A DNA stretch of 64,000 nt from Ryuthela nishihirai. Taxonomy: Eukaryota > Arthropoda > Arachnida > Araneae > Heptathelidae. How positions within the stretch are numbered: position 1 is the first letter of the stretch; each line of letters opens with the position of its first letter. The stretch is taken from contig JAWZYU010000010.1 in the NCBI GenBank assembly GCA_038380435.1, positions 43,496,135 through 43,560,134 of the forward strand. The letters run 5' to 3'. A program made the position numbers and the translations under genes. Under the pieces are notes generated by a model that was given only the letters and a program-made list of their open reading frames with translations, did not search any database and was not told the DNA's origin. Below are positions 43,899 through 55,810 of this stretch, piece by piece.

Positions 43899-44769
43899 AC
43901 AGAATCCGTGTAACTCATGAAACCCTACTGTCCTATCCATTCGCCACATCACACCTCTTACGCAGCAGTAATGTGTGACACAAGTAATGGCTGAAATATT
44001 TTTTTTAGATTCAAAAGTAGATGAAATCTTTCTTTCAAAGAATACAACGACCTTTCCACCCACACACTCACAAAGCTTCCAAGCACACAGTCTAGCAAGT
44101 ACAAAAACCAGCAGCTATTTTGAAAATGTGACAATGCGAAATCACCTCGGGCCCCGCAGCTGAAAAGTGTGCAAATCGATTTCTGTAGCGTTGTCTCGTC
44201 AGAAAACAGGGAAATCCACTTAGCGTCGATACCGTAGAACCCGTATAATACAGACAGGCCAAGCCCACGTCGTTGAGGTATCGGAATTCCTGTCGCTCGC
44301 GCCTGCGCTGCGACCACCCGTTAACTACGTCACGATTCGCGACGTTTACGAGGTTAATGAATATGCATTAGTGACAACATCCATTCTCCATTTTGCTTGC
44401 ACTAGCGTGTGTATCGTGTTCCATTAAAGTCAACGTGTAATTCGTTAGTTTCTGTTTGTCACGAAAGCGCTATTGTATTAGTGGCTTAATTAGCTGCACA
44501 AACAGAGCCTTTGGGGAAGAATCTTGGTAATTAAAACAACGTTCTGAAAAGGTGTGAATAGAGGCTGTGTTGGAGATGAGGAGGATGGAGATATTTAATT
44601 TCTTTCTTTTGCTTTTCCTTTTTTTTTTTGCTCATTTCAGATGTAGAAAAACTATTAATACCTTGTTTCTGTTATATACGTCAAGATGATTTCCCAGTTA
44701 CAAGGAAACAGTGTTTCGTAGGGATAAACACTGTTTCTTCAAACGGTAGCACTGAATAGGTTGTTAAAT
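43899..44769. other. Unique sequence, partly GC-rich, no gene assigned
   Basis: 44150-44410 is richer in G+C and CpG than its surroundings, free of recognised repeats, and carries tacgtcac and atatgcat motifs. 44705-44737 is a hairpin (12-bp arms gaaacagtgttt, 9-nt loop). I cannot assign a transcript. Confidence 0.4.
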
Positions 44770-45204
44770 GTTAAAATAAATGAAACCAATGGGTTTTTCT
44801 ACCCTTTGGTTTCCTTTACATTTGTATTATTATAGAAGGTTAACTATAGTATAAATGTAAAACATTGACTAAAATGTTAACTTTAATGATAAAGGAAACC
44901 AATGAGCAGAATGCTAACTATAGTACAAATGTAAAGCATTGACCAAAATGCTAACTTTAAAGATAAATGAAACTAATTTGTAGACCGCTAACTACAGTAT
45001 AAATGTAAAGCACTGACCTAAAATATTTATTTAATCGTAAGCGAAACCAATGGGTAGAATGCTAAATATACTACAAAGGTAAAGCATTAACTAAAATGCT
45101 AACTTTGATGATAAACTAAACCAATAGATAGAACGCTAACTACAGTATTAATGTAAAGCATTGATTAAAATGCTAACTTTAGCGATAAATAAAATAACAA
45201 ATAA
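44770..45204. repeat. 74-bp tandem array, first part
   Basis: aaccaatgggtagaa landmarks at about 44897, 44971, 45045 and 45119 give a period of 74. The unit also contains gctaactatagtacaaatgt and aaagcattgaccaaaatgc. Confidence 0.88.
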
Positions 45205-45383
45205 ATACCCCCTAAAGCAGCTGCTTGCCACAAGAGCCTGTCAGTTTATATGCCATAGTAGAAGGTCTGAGAGGATGGCAGGCACTCAGCAGAAAAACTA
45301 CACAAACAGCCCTGCCCGGGGCTCGAACCCAGGTCCCTTAGATCAGTAGCCAAGCGCGCTAACCACTCGGCCATGGGACGGCT
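45205..45383 (-). mobile_element. SINE-B inserted in the 74-bp array
   Basis: From aaataaataccccctaaagc to the head end ccactcggccatgggacggc. A 64-bp tandem copy of the head follows at 45384-45447. Confidence 0.9.
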
Positions 45384-45447
45384 GGCTCGAACTCAGGTCC
45401 CTTAGATCAGTAACCAAGCGCGCTAACCACTCGGCCATGGGACGGCT
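45384..45447 (-). repeat. 64-bp tandem duplication of the SINE-B head
   Basis: 45320-45383 and 45384-45447 match almost completely (ggctcgaac.caggtccctta, gatcagta.ccaagcgcgc). The second copy has both A- and B-box-like blocks. Confidence 0.9.
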
Positions 45448-45850
45448 GAACAAAATTAATGGATATAAAACTATAACACTAATGTAAAGCATTGATTGCA
45501 GTTGAAATGTATGGAATCACTCTTAATAGCGATATCTAATTTAGAAGAAAAAAATTGTCTTGAGCAAGGTGGGATGCGGACGCACGACCTCCTGATAATA
45601 TGTGAAGCACTCGTATCTCACCTTGTTGAAGACAAGTTTTCCTCCAAATTTCATACCTTTCAATAGGCAAAAACGTTAACTGTAGCATTAAACGAAATCA
45701 GTGGGTAGAACATTGACTAAAGTGAAAATATAAAGCTTTGACCAAAATGTTAACTTTAATAATAAACAAAACCAGCGGGTAGAACGCTAACTGTAGTGCA
45801 AATATGAAGCATTGACCAAAATGTCAGCTATAGTTCAAAAAGTTAAAGCC
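45448..45850. repeat. 74-bp tandem array, second part, with SINE-C debris
   Basis: The array resumes (aaagcattgattgcagttg, gcaaatatgaagcattgacc, aaccagcgggtagaacgcta). 45535-45655 is a decayed SINE-C (aaaattgtcttgagcaaggt, gcacgacctcctgataatat, with an inverted piece after it), again arranged as a partial palindrome. Confidence 0.75.
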
Positions 45851-48328
45851 CTAGAGCCAAACCAAATCGTTGAAAATACGTTTTTACAAGAATTTTAATA
45901 TCCATAATCATGAGTTTCTTAATGAGAGGTGAAATTTATACAATAGTATTACGATAGATGAACATGCTGCGATGAGTTTGTGATGGGCGCGTCATGAACG
46001 CTCGTGTATGCTTCTGCGTGAGAATTAATTAACCAACGAATTAGAACATAGAACCGATCTGAAATATAAGAAAGATAGAAGTGTGTTGTTGAAGTTGTGA
46101 GATCCAAAAGGAGGTATAATTAAGAGTCTGTGCATGATAGTTTAAATAATAAATGTTTTTATTTAGTGTGTGCACCGAAGGTTGACTACTTTATTGGTAT
46201 GGATGATATTGGTAAGCTAGTGTATAAATAGAAATGTTGTCGTCTTGTGCATGGTGATCAACGTATGAAAATAATTAGTTCTGAAAAACCAGTACACGGA
46301 GTCGCAGTACACGTACACGTAGTCGTAGTCAAAGTTAGCATTTTAGTTAATGCTTTACATTTGTACTATATTTAGCATTCTACCCATTGGTTTCGTATAC
46401 CATTAAAGTAATATTTTAGTCAGTGCTTTACACAGTGCTACACGTAGTCGCAGTTTTGTGTGTAGCTATTTAGTAATTTAGGAATTTAATAGATTCTTCT
46501 GAAAGCTTATCTTTGCATTATTATAGAGTTTCGTGCCGGTTGACTTAGTTTGTTTATAAATGATTTTATCCATACTTTTGTAATAAATTGCATTCTATTG
46601 TAATTTTCATTGACTATTATTTACTTGAATTCACGCTAAGTGCTCATCCATTTTAAATTGCAACAATATGTATGTATAGGATATTTAAAAGAAAAGATGG
46701 GGAAAAGGAAAGAATATACTTTTAAAACTTGATTATTTGCGCTCATTTTACCTCAAATAATGCCATTACAGAAAATTTAAATGTCTTCTTTTTAAATTTT
46801 AAATTTGTCTCTAATAGGAGCAGTCCTCACATCACATTTCGAAATACAAGTTCTGAAAAGTATGATTAATAGTTCAGATCAAAACTTCAAGACATCTAAT
46901 TAAACACGTTTTAAAAACAACCCTTGATTGCTGTACTATATACCTCACAGTTCTGGTTTCTGTCAACTACCGCTCAAAGAAACAACGTCTCATGTTTTCT
47001 TCTTCCCTGTTTTACATGTACATGATTTATTCCCTCTTTAATAGCACGTAAAAATAACTGGAACGTTGTCACACACGTCACTTATTTAATTGAGCTTCAG
47101 GGAGAATGGAAGCATCCACCCAGCACTCTATCTTTCATCCAGGAGAGCATATTGAGTGCCCTTGACGATAATGTTGACAACATAGTGCGTGTGCTCTCAG
47201 CCATGCCTGCATGACCTCTCTTTGGAAGTGGGACATCCCCTCAATCGTCGATTGTCAATTGTAGCCCACATGTTCCCTCAGAAAGCCCACAGAAGTGAGG
47301 ATGCTAATTTTCTTCCATCCTCGATGGAGCTAAAAGGACTCTGACCAAAAAAAAAAGAAACCTTCAAACACTTCAAATTAACCTTCTTTTAATCTTATTT
47401 AAAACCAGTTCTCGTTTTTAAGATGTACATCTAGAGTATTTTAATTATAGCTCTTCGGTGATGTTTATATTTTTAGATTAGATATTTTGGTCTAACATCT
47501 CTTCGATGAATTGACTTAAGGTGTAATCTTCCAGTTGCAATTAGACTCGGAAATGGAATGTAAAATCCAAATATTTCGCTCTTTAATTTTCTTTGTGTCG
47601 TTAGTATTTTATCCAAAGCTTTTTATCATCTCTGTCTATGATTATTATATGATCATTTCTTTCTCGATTTTCCTCTTAAAGGCAGTGGTGTCAGCATTTC
47701 TTGTTGTAATCTTTGCATTTGACAACCTCTATTAGTTTTATACGTTAGGAAAGGATTTTTTTTTTACTATAGTTTTAAGTGTATTGATAATTTTTTGTCA
47801 AACCTTGTAAATAATATGGATTATTATGTTAGAAAAAGGTTTGAACAACGTAGTAAAAATAGTCTATCACTTTAAAACCGACAACTTGTCCGTTTTTTCA
47901 TATAGTCAATAGCGAAGAATATGTTTTATGATGTCTTTTAGTATTCTCTTTACCCGCCAGTGAAGTTTTTACACATGTTTCATGGGAGGATTTGCTCAAC
48001 ACACACAAATTTAAATTGTTGTGCGAGTCACGTTGGACCTCACAAAAATTCAAAGCTGCTCGCGAAGACCATATTAATTTTGTCGTTTCTAAGATCTGTT
48101 TCTGAAGTACTAATTTGTGTAACGCGAATATTGTGTTAATGCTATTTATATAAGGAACTTAATAAATGATTGTTGTATGGAAATATTAAAACACTTTCCT
48201 TAAAATTATTTGATAAAAACATTTTTATATTTTGGCCATCACATACAGTTTCGCATCTTTTGTTATAGCTTTTAATCTGAGTGGATTGCGGAAAATCTTC
48301 TCGTCAGAGTGTCTTGCAGTAAGTCACT
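45851..48328. other. AT-rich unique sequence, no gene assigned
   Basis: 46331-46432 is an inverted two-unit copy of the 74-bp repeat (gctttacatttgtactatat, cattctacccattggtttcg). 47090-47340 is less AT-rich and repeat-free. 47535-47735 is open on the plus strand with a hydrophobic, low-complexity peptide that I do not trust as a gene. Confidence 0.45.
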
Positions 48329-48711
48329 GGGGCGGGAGTGGCTCAGTCGGTAGCGCGCCAGGCTCGTAATCTGTAGTTCCCAGGTTCGAGTCCCAGCTGG
48401 GTCACCGTTGAGATTTATCTCCGCAAAATTCCCCGCCCTGCCCACGGTCAGTAGGGGACACCGATGGGCTTGAAAAGGCCGCCGTCCGTCGGATGGAACG
48501 TTAAGCCGTGGCCCGTGCGCGTGAGAGCCATACCCTGTGCACGTTAAAGAACACGCTGGATGGCCTTGACGGGAGGCTACCATCTGTCTCCCAACAGCTG
48601 TTCCAGAGGGTCCCCTCCCCCAACCTTCTCTGAGCCTTCGGGGTCCTTGTGACCTGGCCATTTAGCCCATGGTGTGCAAAAAAGTGCCGCTCAGAGGTAA
48701 AACAACCCAAA
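48329..48711 (+). mobile_element. SINE-A reference copy, full length, 12-bp TSD
   Basis: Head with A-box-like tggctcagtcgg (48339-48350) and B-box-like ggttcgagtcc (48383-48393). The anticodon loop ctcgtaa gives CGT, so the head is Thr-like. The middle has cttgaaaaggccgccgtccg and gttaagccgtgg, then gtgcacgttaaagaacacgc. The 3' part has gtgacctggccatttagccc and gtgccgctcagaggtaaaac, ending aacccaaa. TSD cagtaagtcact at 48317-48328 and 48712-48723. The A and B boxes are the internal RNA polymerase III promoter of tRNA-type SINEs. The central block resembles domains shared by many invertebrate SINEs, which I cannot confirm here. Confidence 0.96.
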
Positions 48712-48723
48712 CAGTAAGTCACT

Positions 48724-49463
48724 TGTTAGTCACCACTGTTTTATGGGGTTTAGGAGCTTCATGTTATTTTAATTATTTCACTAGATACATCCATTTCGCA
48801 GACGTTGCAGAGGTCTTGTATTCCTAATGTTGTTTTCTGTCTCTCGAATTGTGTGCGAGCTTTTACAGTCCACTAAGTGATAGTAAAGAATGCTTAATTT
48901 ATTATTGCAAAATGTGCATGCATAAATAAATTACACTGCCTTCATTTTTCTCAAATATTTGTGCGAAATTTTGAAACTAAAAGTTTGGGGGTCAAACTTC
49001 TCTCATCCCCGGTACTGTGAAGAATTTTTTTTCCCCTCTGCAAATCATATATCAGCGATTAGGCCTATTCGACCATCGCCTGGGGCTGAATTTGGATGAA
49101 AAAATTATATCATGTGTACAGAACATGTAAGTTTTCTTCCGATTTTATTATCTATGTATATGTCTATCTATGTCTATGTATATGTCTATCTATGTATATG
49201 TTTTATTTCCGATCTTATGTATATGTCGATTTTATTATATATGTTTTGTCTAACCAAGTGAGGCCAATAATTTGTTGGCTGATGAAAGAGAAGGGTGAAA
49301 TTTCATAGTTGAAAACAGGGCGATGTTCTTTTTGGCTTAGCTTTTCTCCCTTGCATGCTGTCAGGTTTCCGTTGTGTTGTTAATATTGATCAGTCAGGCC
49401 CGTAAGCTGTAGTAAGAACAATAAGCAAGAGAGGAAAGGTGGTTAAAATAAAAAAATAAATAA
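48724..49463. other. AT-rich unique sequence, no gene seen
   Basis: A (tatgtatatgtctatc) microsatellite-like stretch at 49150-49240. Nothing else recognised. Confidence 0.45.
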
Positions 49464-49660
49464 ATACCCCCTCAAGCAGCTGCTTGCCACAGAGGTCTGA
49501 CAGGAGCTTGTCAGTTTATATGCCACAGTAGGAGATCTGAGAGGATGGCAGGACCTCAGCAGAAAAACGACATGCAACATCCATGCCTAAATCCGGGGCT
49601 AGAACCCAGGTCCCTTAGATCAGTAGCCAAGCGTGCTAACCACTCGGCCACGGGACGGCA
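49464..49660 (-). mobile_element. SINE-B, well preserved
   Basis: taccccctcaagcagctgct to the head ctaaccactcggccacggga. The flanks are A/T-rich, so the TSD cannot be fixed. Confidence 0.92.
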
Positions 49661-50499
49661 AAAAATTACCGAAGAAAAGTAATATTATTTGTGTTGGATC
49701 TTCATATGTAGTGTAGTTATTATTTAGTCTTGAGAACGATTTTTTTTTTGTTAGTTGTGTGAAAGGAATATTGGCGTGAAGGGTTCAGTGTTTTAGGTTT
49801 AATCCTAAGAAGGACTTTTTATTTAAAAATAAATCTAGTCCTGATAAGAACTTTATAATAGCTGCTAATAGCTGCTTTTATATAAGCTGCTAGTCCTGAT
49901 AAGAACTTTTTTTGTGTTTATGTAGTTGAAATTATAGATGGGGGGAAGGGTGTTTTTTGGTAGGTTTTTTTCGGTGGATTCCAAAGTGTTAAGATAGTAC
50001 AAAAGGGAAAGTATTTTAATTTTTTTATTTTTCTTATTGTAATTATTTTAATTTTCCTAATTGTGTTGATGCCATTTTCACTATTATTATTTCTATTCTT
50101 GTCATCATCGCCACTTCTTTCTCTGTAGTTCTCATCTTCCTCATCGTCATTTTCTCTGCTTTTTCATCCTCGTCACTCGTCTTATCGTCTTCCTAATCAT
50201 CATCATTATCATCTTGTTGATCATCGTCATTATTTCTGATTCTTCACCATTCACCTCTACATCTCCTTAATTTAGTATCATCATGTTGATCACCGTCATT
50301 ATTTCTATTTTTTGTCCTCGTCCCTTGCCGCTTCGCCTTCCTAATTTCATCATCATCATCATCTTGTTGCTCATCGTCATCGTCACTTATCTCTTCCTGT
50401 TTTCGTCTTCCTAACTTCACCGTATTTGTCCTAGTTTTCTCGTCTTTCTTCTTGAGTTTTCTTGTCTTTCTTCTTGAGTTTTCTGTAGTTATTACTTTT
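49661..50499. other. Low-complexity sequence, no gene seen
   Basis: 50080-50480 is pyrimidine-rich with many (tcatca)n and cgtcat runs. 49795-49915 has small direct repeats (gtcctgataagaacttt twice). Confidence 0.5.
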
Positions 50500-51390
50500 C
50501 TTTGTCATACAGTAATGATATCCTTCCTTTTCGTGGAGCATTAAAACCCTTAGAAAGACCGCCATCCGTCGCTCGCCATCCGTCGCTCGCTTGCTCCGCG
50601 AGCAAGAGAGTCACACCCTGGGCAATTTAAAGATCACTCTTAATGGTCTCGACAGAAGACTTCCACCTGTCTCCTAACAATTTTCCAATGAGTCCATAAA
50701 TCAGCTCTTAGTACTTGTGGCCTGGCCCTTTAGCCTATTTTGTGCACAAAAGTGACTCTCAGAAGCAAAACCAGATATCTAAAAAATTTCCTCTTCATAA
50801 AGCACTGAATTTTTATTTATGTAGAGTAACGAGAGCCCTCTTTCTCATAGAGTACTAAAGCCTTCTTTATCATAGAACTAAAATCCTTTTTTGTCATATA
50901 GTATGAATATCATTCCTTGTCATATAGTAACGAAATCCTTCCTTCTTACATAGTACGGAAATCTTTCTATGTCGTATAGTATGGAAACCCTTCTTTCTCA
51001 CATAGTATAGAAATCCTTCCTTGTCACGTAGTATGAAAATCCTACCCTGTCATATATTATTGAAATCCTTTCTTGTTATATAGTACGGTTATTCTTCCTT
51101 TTCATACAGTATGAAAATCTTTCCTTGTCATATAGTATGAAAATCTTTCCTTGTCACATAGTATGGAAATCCTTCCTTATCACATAGTATAGAAATCCTT
51201 CCTTATCACATAGTATGGAAATCCTATCCTCCCATATAGTACAGAAATCCTTTCTCCTCCCCCCAAATATAGTATGAAAATCCTTCCTTGTCATAGAGTA
51301 TGGAAATCTCTCCGGATCCTAGATTATCATAGAATGTAAAAATTCATACTCATATATTGTACTGAAATTCTTCTTTGTTATAGAGAATAC
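50500..51390. repeat. 26-bp tandem array split by a SINE-A
   Basis: gtcatatagtatgaaaatcc with cttcctt recurs with period 26 (for example 51127, 51153, 51179). About 22-24 diverged units. The part 50500-50530 lies before the SINE-A relic and the rest after it. Confidence 0.85.
50540..50778 (+). mobile_element. Degenerate SINE-A fragment
   Basis: ccttagaaagaccgccatcc, a duplicated cgccatccgtcgct, agagtcacaccctgggcaat and gtggcctggccctttagcct. No head. Confidence 0.75.
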
Positions 51391-52430
51391 TGTAAACTTT
51401 TGTCTTAAAGCAATCAATCAAACTACAACCTCCATAAATGAAACAACCACGCTAATGGACTCACTATTCATTCCAAGAAGCTAACTATGTACCTTCCACC
51501 CTTTTTAGCTAAAACGGAATTAAAAAATCCCTGTTACATCCTTTTGAAGACTTGCGTAAAAAAAGCTAAAACGGTAAGTCCATAAGAAACCGAATCACTG
51601 AATGTTTTCGCCTTATTAACTCTTCTTATAGACAGCTGGCGCCTACTTTACATAGGTGTTTCACTGCTGCAGCTTCCTAACTAGAATACATAGAAATAGG
51701 TCCGCACTGTGGTGTGATGTGAGAGGAGTGATGATTGGACCTGAGTGCTGACATCATATTAGATCCCATAGAGCTGCACATTGGTCTGCCACCTCTTCCC
51801 TAAGTTCCCCCTCCATCGTAGTGTACCAACAAGCTAATGCAGTTATCAGTGGGCCGTCATGACCGCCCATTCTCTGCCCACTAAACCGTGCATTTAGTTC
51901 AGCGGTTCGCTAGTCACGAGATCACATTACGTCCTCCTGCTCCCCCATCTGCATCCTCATCACCTTCCTCCCCATCATCCTGCGGGGTAGATGCACGTGC
52001 GTGTGCGTGTGAGTCGGGGGTTGGGTTTGGCGGGGAGGATTGAGCTATTCCGTTTACTGAGTTTGATTTGAAGGGAATGGCTGAAAGGACTGAAATGACA
52101 GATGGAGATGGTAATTAGTTCAATCGGAGATGATAAAGAGAGTGCGATGAGGACTTTAGGATATTAAAGAAGATTCTTGGGGTATTTGTCATGTTCAATT
52201 AAAGATTTTTCATAACAGTTATATTATAATTAACGCCCGGATCAAGAAAAAAAAAAAAAAACATAGTGTGAGTCAAGTGATTTGACTGAATCCGGAACAT
52301 ACCAGAATGCTATTCTGGTATATTTTATTCCCCACAATGTATTCTCCCCAAATAGGGGGATATATGCTGTTTTCTTCTCTTTCTATTAATGCTTTAGAAA
52401 AAATAATTTGTATTTGTAAAATATGCATAA
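51391..52430. other. Unique sequence, no gene assigned
   Basis: 51610-52060 has more balanced base composition than the rest and no recognised repeat. No defensible exon found. Poly-A at 52247-52261. Confidence 0.4.
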
Positions 52431-54000
52431 TACACTGCACACAAAAATTAGGGGATATTTCAAAATGAATATGAAGCGATAAAAAAAAAGAAGCATTTGA
52501 ATTTTTTTTATTAAACAAGAACATCAGAAAAGCAAACGACAAGTCAAAGAAAGTTGTTCGATTATGCAAATGAGATGCAAAACCAACTTTTATGCACTAT
52601 ACAAAACTTTTATGCACTTTTATGCACTATACAAAAACAACTTAATGCACTATACAAAAGGCTGAAAGTACTGGAGTATCTGTACGTTCCCTGATCTTGA
52701 AAGTGCACATCCTGCAATTTCCCAGCTCTTGCAATGCCCTTGCAACACGATCTGCCCCAAATGCGAAGCCTGGAGAGCCATAGGACGTCTTGAAGCTGGT
52801 CAAACACAGACGACAGTGGCAACAGCACTTGGAACATCCCAAAGCGTGATTAGCAGACCGTTGAATCGCTTTCAAGAGACTGGCACAGTACGAAGAAGAC
52901 GAGGGCAGGGTCGCCCATCTGCCACAACAGCAAGAGATGACCGCTACTTGACCTTATTGGCAAGAAGGAACAGGCGCAGCAATACAACAGAGCTGCGCGG
53001 ACAGTTTCTTGCTGCCACTACACGACGGATATGCACCCAGACCATACGAAATCGGCTCCATCGTGTTGGACTGCATGCCCGGCGACCAATGGCATGCATT
53101 CCGTTATCTGCTGAACACCGTAGAACCCGTAGAAGGTGGGCTGATGAACATCGTCGTTGGACCCGTGATGAGTGATCAACTGTCCTCTTCTCTGATGAGT
53201 CACGGTTCAGTCTGCAGCCTGACAATCATCGTGTCCTGATCTGGCGTGAATGAGGAACACGGGAGAATCCACGTTTCATGCGAGAAAGGGACTCCTTCGG
53301 TGGTGGTGGAATCATGGTGTGGGCTGGCATCAGCATTGGTGGTCGTACCGACCTCCACGTCATCAGAAACGGATCGCTGACTGTCGGATATCGAGATGAG
53401 GTCCTGCACCCTACAGTGGTACCCTATGCTGGAGCAGTTGGAAACAACTTTCTTTTCATGAACAATAATGCAAGGCCCCACCGTGCGCATCTCGTCAACA
53501 ACATGCTTCAGGAGGCAGGAATCGAACGCATGGACTGGCCTTCACGTTCTCCAGACCTGAATCCCATTGAACATGCTTGGGATGCACTGGGAAGACGTCT
53601 AGCAAACCATCCAATACCTTCCACAACACTTCTTGAGCTGGAAGTTGCCCTGGAGGAAGAGTGGCAGAGGATCCCACAAGAACTGCTGGACATTCTGATC
53701 CTGTCCATGCCCCATCGCTGTCAATGAGTTTTGGCAGTGTTGGATGACCATACACCCTACTGAACAGTCAATGTGTGGCACTCTCGTCCAGTTTGACATG
53801 CTTCTGTTCCCCTTCACCAATATGTCACTTGCTACTCAATCACGACAAATTAGTTTGCATCTCATTTGCATAATCGAACAACTTTCTTTGACTTGTTTGC
53901 TTTTCTGATGTTCTTGTTTAATAAAAAAATTTCAAATGCTTCTTTTTTTTATCGCTTCATATTCATTTTGAAATATCCCCTAATTTTTGGGAGCAGTGTA
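52431..54000 (+). mobile_element. Tc1/mariner transposon with ~150-bp TIRs
   Basis: Starts tacactgcacacaaaaatta at 52431, and the reverse complement of its end starts tacactgctcccaaaaatta at 54000. The TIRs (52431-52581 and 53854-54000) match closely throughout, including a shared atgcaaatgagatgcaaa inner end. TA is present at both borders, the usual mariner target duplication. It is 1,570 bp long and encloses the transposase at 52729-53727. Long TIRs with subterminal binding sites are seen in several Tc1-like groups. Confidence 0.95.
52729..53727 (+). pseudogene. Inactivated Tc1-like (DD34E) transposase
   Basis: A single frame spans 333 codons with two in-frame TGA codons at 53173-53175 and 53251-53253. 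The true start is uncertain: the frame opens at TTG 52729 and I see no convincing ATG. The helix-turn-helix part reads WRAIGRLEAGQTQTTVATAL and SQSVISRPLNRFQETGTVRR, followed by the GRP-type box QGRPSATTARDD. The catalytic core has VLFSDESRFSLQPDNHRVLI (first Asp), IMVWAGISIGG, FMNNNARPHRAHLVNNMLQE and DWPSRSPDLNPIEHAWDALG. The family normally has DDNARPH, so the catalytic second Asp is Asn (codon at 53464-53466). Spacing from that residue to the Glu of NPIE is 34, the Tc1 value. Length is close to the usual ~340 residues. Both TGA codons sit where relatives have Trp and Arg, and both are single-base changes. I infer a dead enzyme whose TIRs might still be used in trans. Confidence 0.93.
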
Positions 54001-54252
54001 CATTGCCAACATTAGGGTTATTAAAGCCTTGTACATTAATGTAGTTTCAGTTTGATATATCCCTCATTTACATTCCGTTACGATAAAATACAGGAGAGCA
54101 TTTTTTTTAAACCCTGAAACATTTTCCCCGCAACAATGCCTTCTCAATAAAGGAAGCAGAAACGAGTCATCGTCTTGAAAATTTGCTTTTTATTTTGTAC
54201 TTGACGAGAAGGAAGATGATGAGAATTTTAAAGTAGAAATAAAATAAAGTTC
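54001..54252. other. AT-rich spacer, no gene seen
   Basis: Nothing recognised. Confidence 0.4.
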
Positions 54253-54418
54253 TCCTCCAGCAGCCGACTTGCTGTGGATGTCTGAATGGACAGAATATAT
54301 CAGAATAATAATATGCTATAGAGAAAAATCTGTAATGAAGGCGAGATTTTAGCAACGAAACGACATTAATCAGAAAGAAAATACTTTTGTTATATCCAGG
54401 ATTCGAACCCGATGGGCT
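54253..54418 (-). mobile_element. Degenerate SINE-B
   Basis: ctccagcagccgacttgctg, a gtaatgaaggcgagatttta block and ggattcgaacccgatgggc. The head is partly lost. Confidence 0.65.
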
Positions 54419-54715
54419 TTTTTTTTTTTCACCATTGAGTGCGCAAGCGGCAAAATGTATTTAACACTAAAATAATTTTAGGTATGGTATTCGTTAATAC
54501 AAGTCGGAAATCTGGCTGTACGTGAAGTCCATTCCGGTTTCAATTTTCAATTTCGACTATGTTGATAGGACCTAATTTAAATATTAGTTTCATTAGCTTG
54601 AATATCGAAATAAAAAAAAGATAGTAAAAATGTTTGGACCATTTGCGTTCCCAAAGCAGGGGAGGTCCGGGAACATTTGTGAATGGAAGTGGGAGGGGAC
54701 TGATCAACTCTCAGG

Positions 54716-55122
54716 AGGTTTGTTTTACCTCTAAGTGGCACTTTTTTTTTTGCACTCATTAGACTTAATAGCCGGTCACAAAGACCCTGACGGCTCATTG
54801 TAGGTTGGGGGAGAGGGAACCCACTAGACAGTTGTTTGGAGACAGATGGTAGCCTCCTATCAAAGCCATCCAGCGTGTTCTTTAATGTGCACAAGGTATG
54901 GCTGTCCCGAACATAGGACACGGCTTTACGTCCCATCCGATGGACGGAGGCCTTTCCAAGCCCTTTGGTGTCCCCTACTGACCGAGGGCAGGGCGGGGAG
55001 TTTTGTGGCGATAAATATCAACGCTGGCCCACCCGGAACTTGAAATAAATATAGGGTTATAAAAGGTTAATATAGAACTGGAGATTACGAACATGGCGCG
55101 CTACCGACTGAGTCCCTGCCGT
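54716..55122 (-). mobile_element. SINE-A with a small insertion
   Basis: Tail to head recognisable (ggtttgttttacctctaagt, tccaagccctttggtgtccc, gcgctaccgactgagtccct). About 40 bp of AT-rich sequence (55032-55078) splits the leader from the head. Confidence 0.85.
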
Positions 55123-55810
55123 CCCTCTCAGAAAAGGAACTCAATGGACCAACGCAATTGGTTCTCTCTGATTCCTTTTGGGAGGGGGAGGGGCGATCTC
55201 CCTTATCACTCCTTCTTGGGATCGCCACTGATCCAAAGGGGGGATGAGGTTGGGAGTTATAACCACCACTGCAGGGATAAATCACTTACATTTTTTTTTA
55301 AAAAAGTACCTGAAAATAAGACTCAATTGTTAACTCCACCTCCCAAAATTAAAGTTTTCTGGTAAACCACTTATTTCGTTTTTTATAGTTATTTAGCATC
55401 CTCTTGTGAACTATCTGCCTAATCAATCCATTTGACATGCCTATTCAATGCAATGACATTTTTGATGAGATTTTATGACTGATACATCTTTTAATGCTAG
55501 AAGTATAGAAATTCTGTTGTAAATCGTATTGTCACCGTATTATCAGATTGTGTTAATCTATTAAATTGAGACCTGAGCGAATTTTAATACCTTGCTTCTA
55601 AAAAAGATATTACTGTATGTTCTGTATTGCATGCTCATTTGGATTTCGGATTTGCGCTAAAAATTTCATGATTTTTCAATTTTATTTATATTTATTATTT
55701 TATTTCTCATTAATATTATATTTCCTAGATAAATACCCTTTTCGAAACAAAGAATAAGAAAACAGAGAGAAAGCAATATTTTCACATTAGTTTGGATATT
55801 TTTGTTGCCT
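55123..55810. other. Unique sequence, no gene seen
   Basis: Nothing recognised. Confidence 0.4.

Noticed and set aside
48329..48400. Possible functional tRNA-Thr gene
   Set aside because: The acceptor stem does not pair, and the head is followed by the SINE-A body in every copy.
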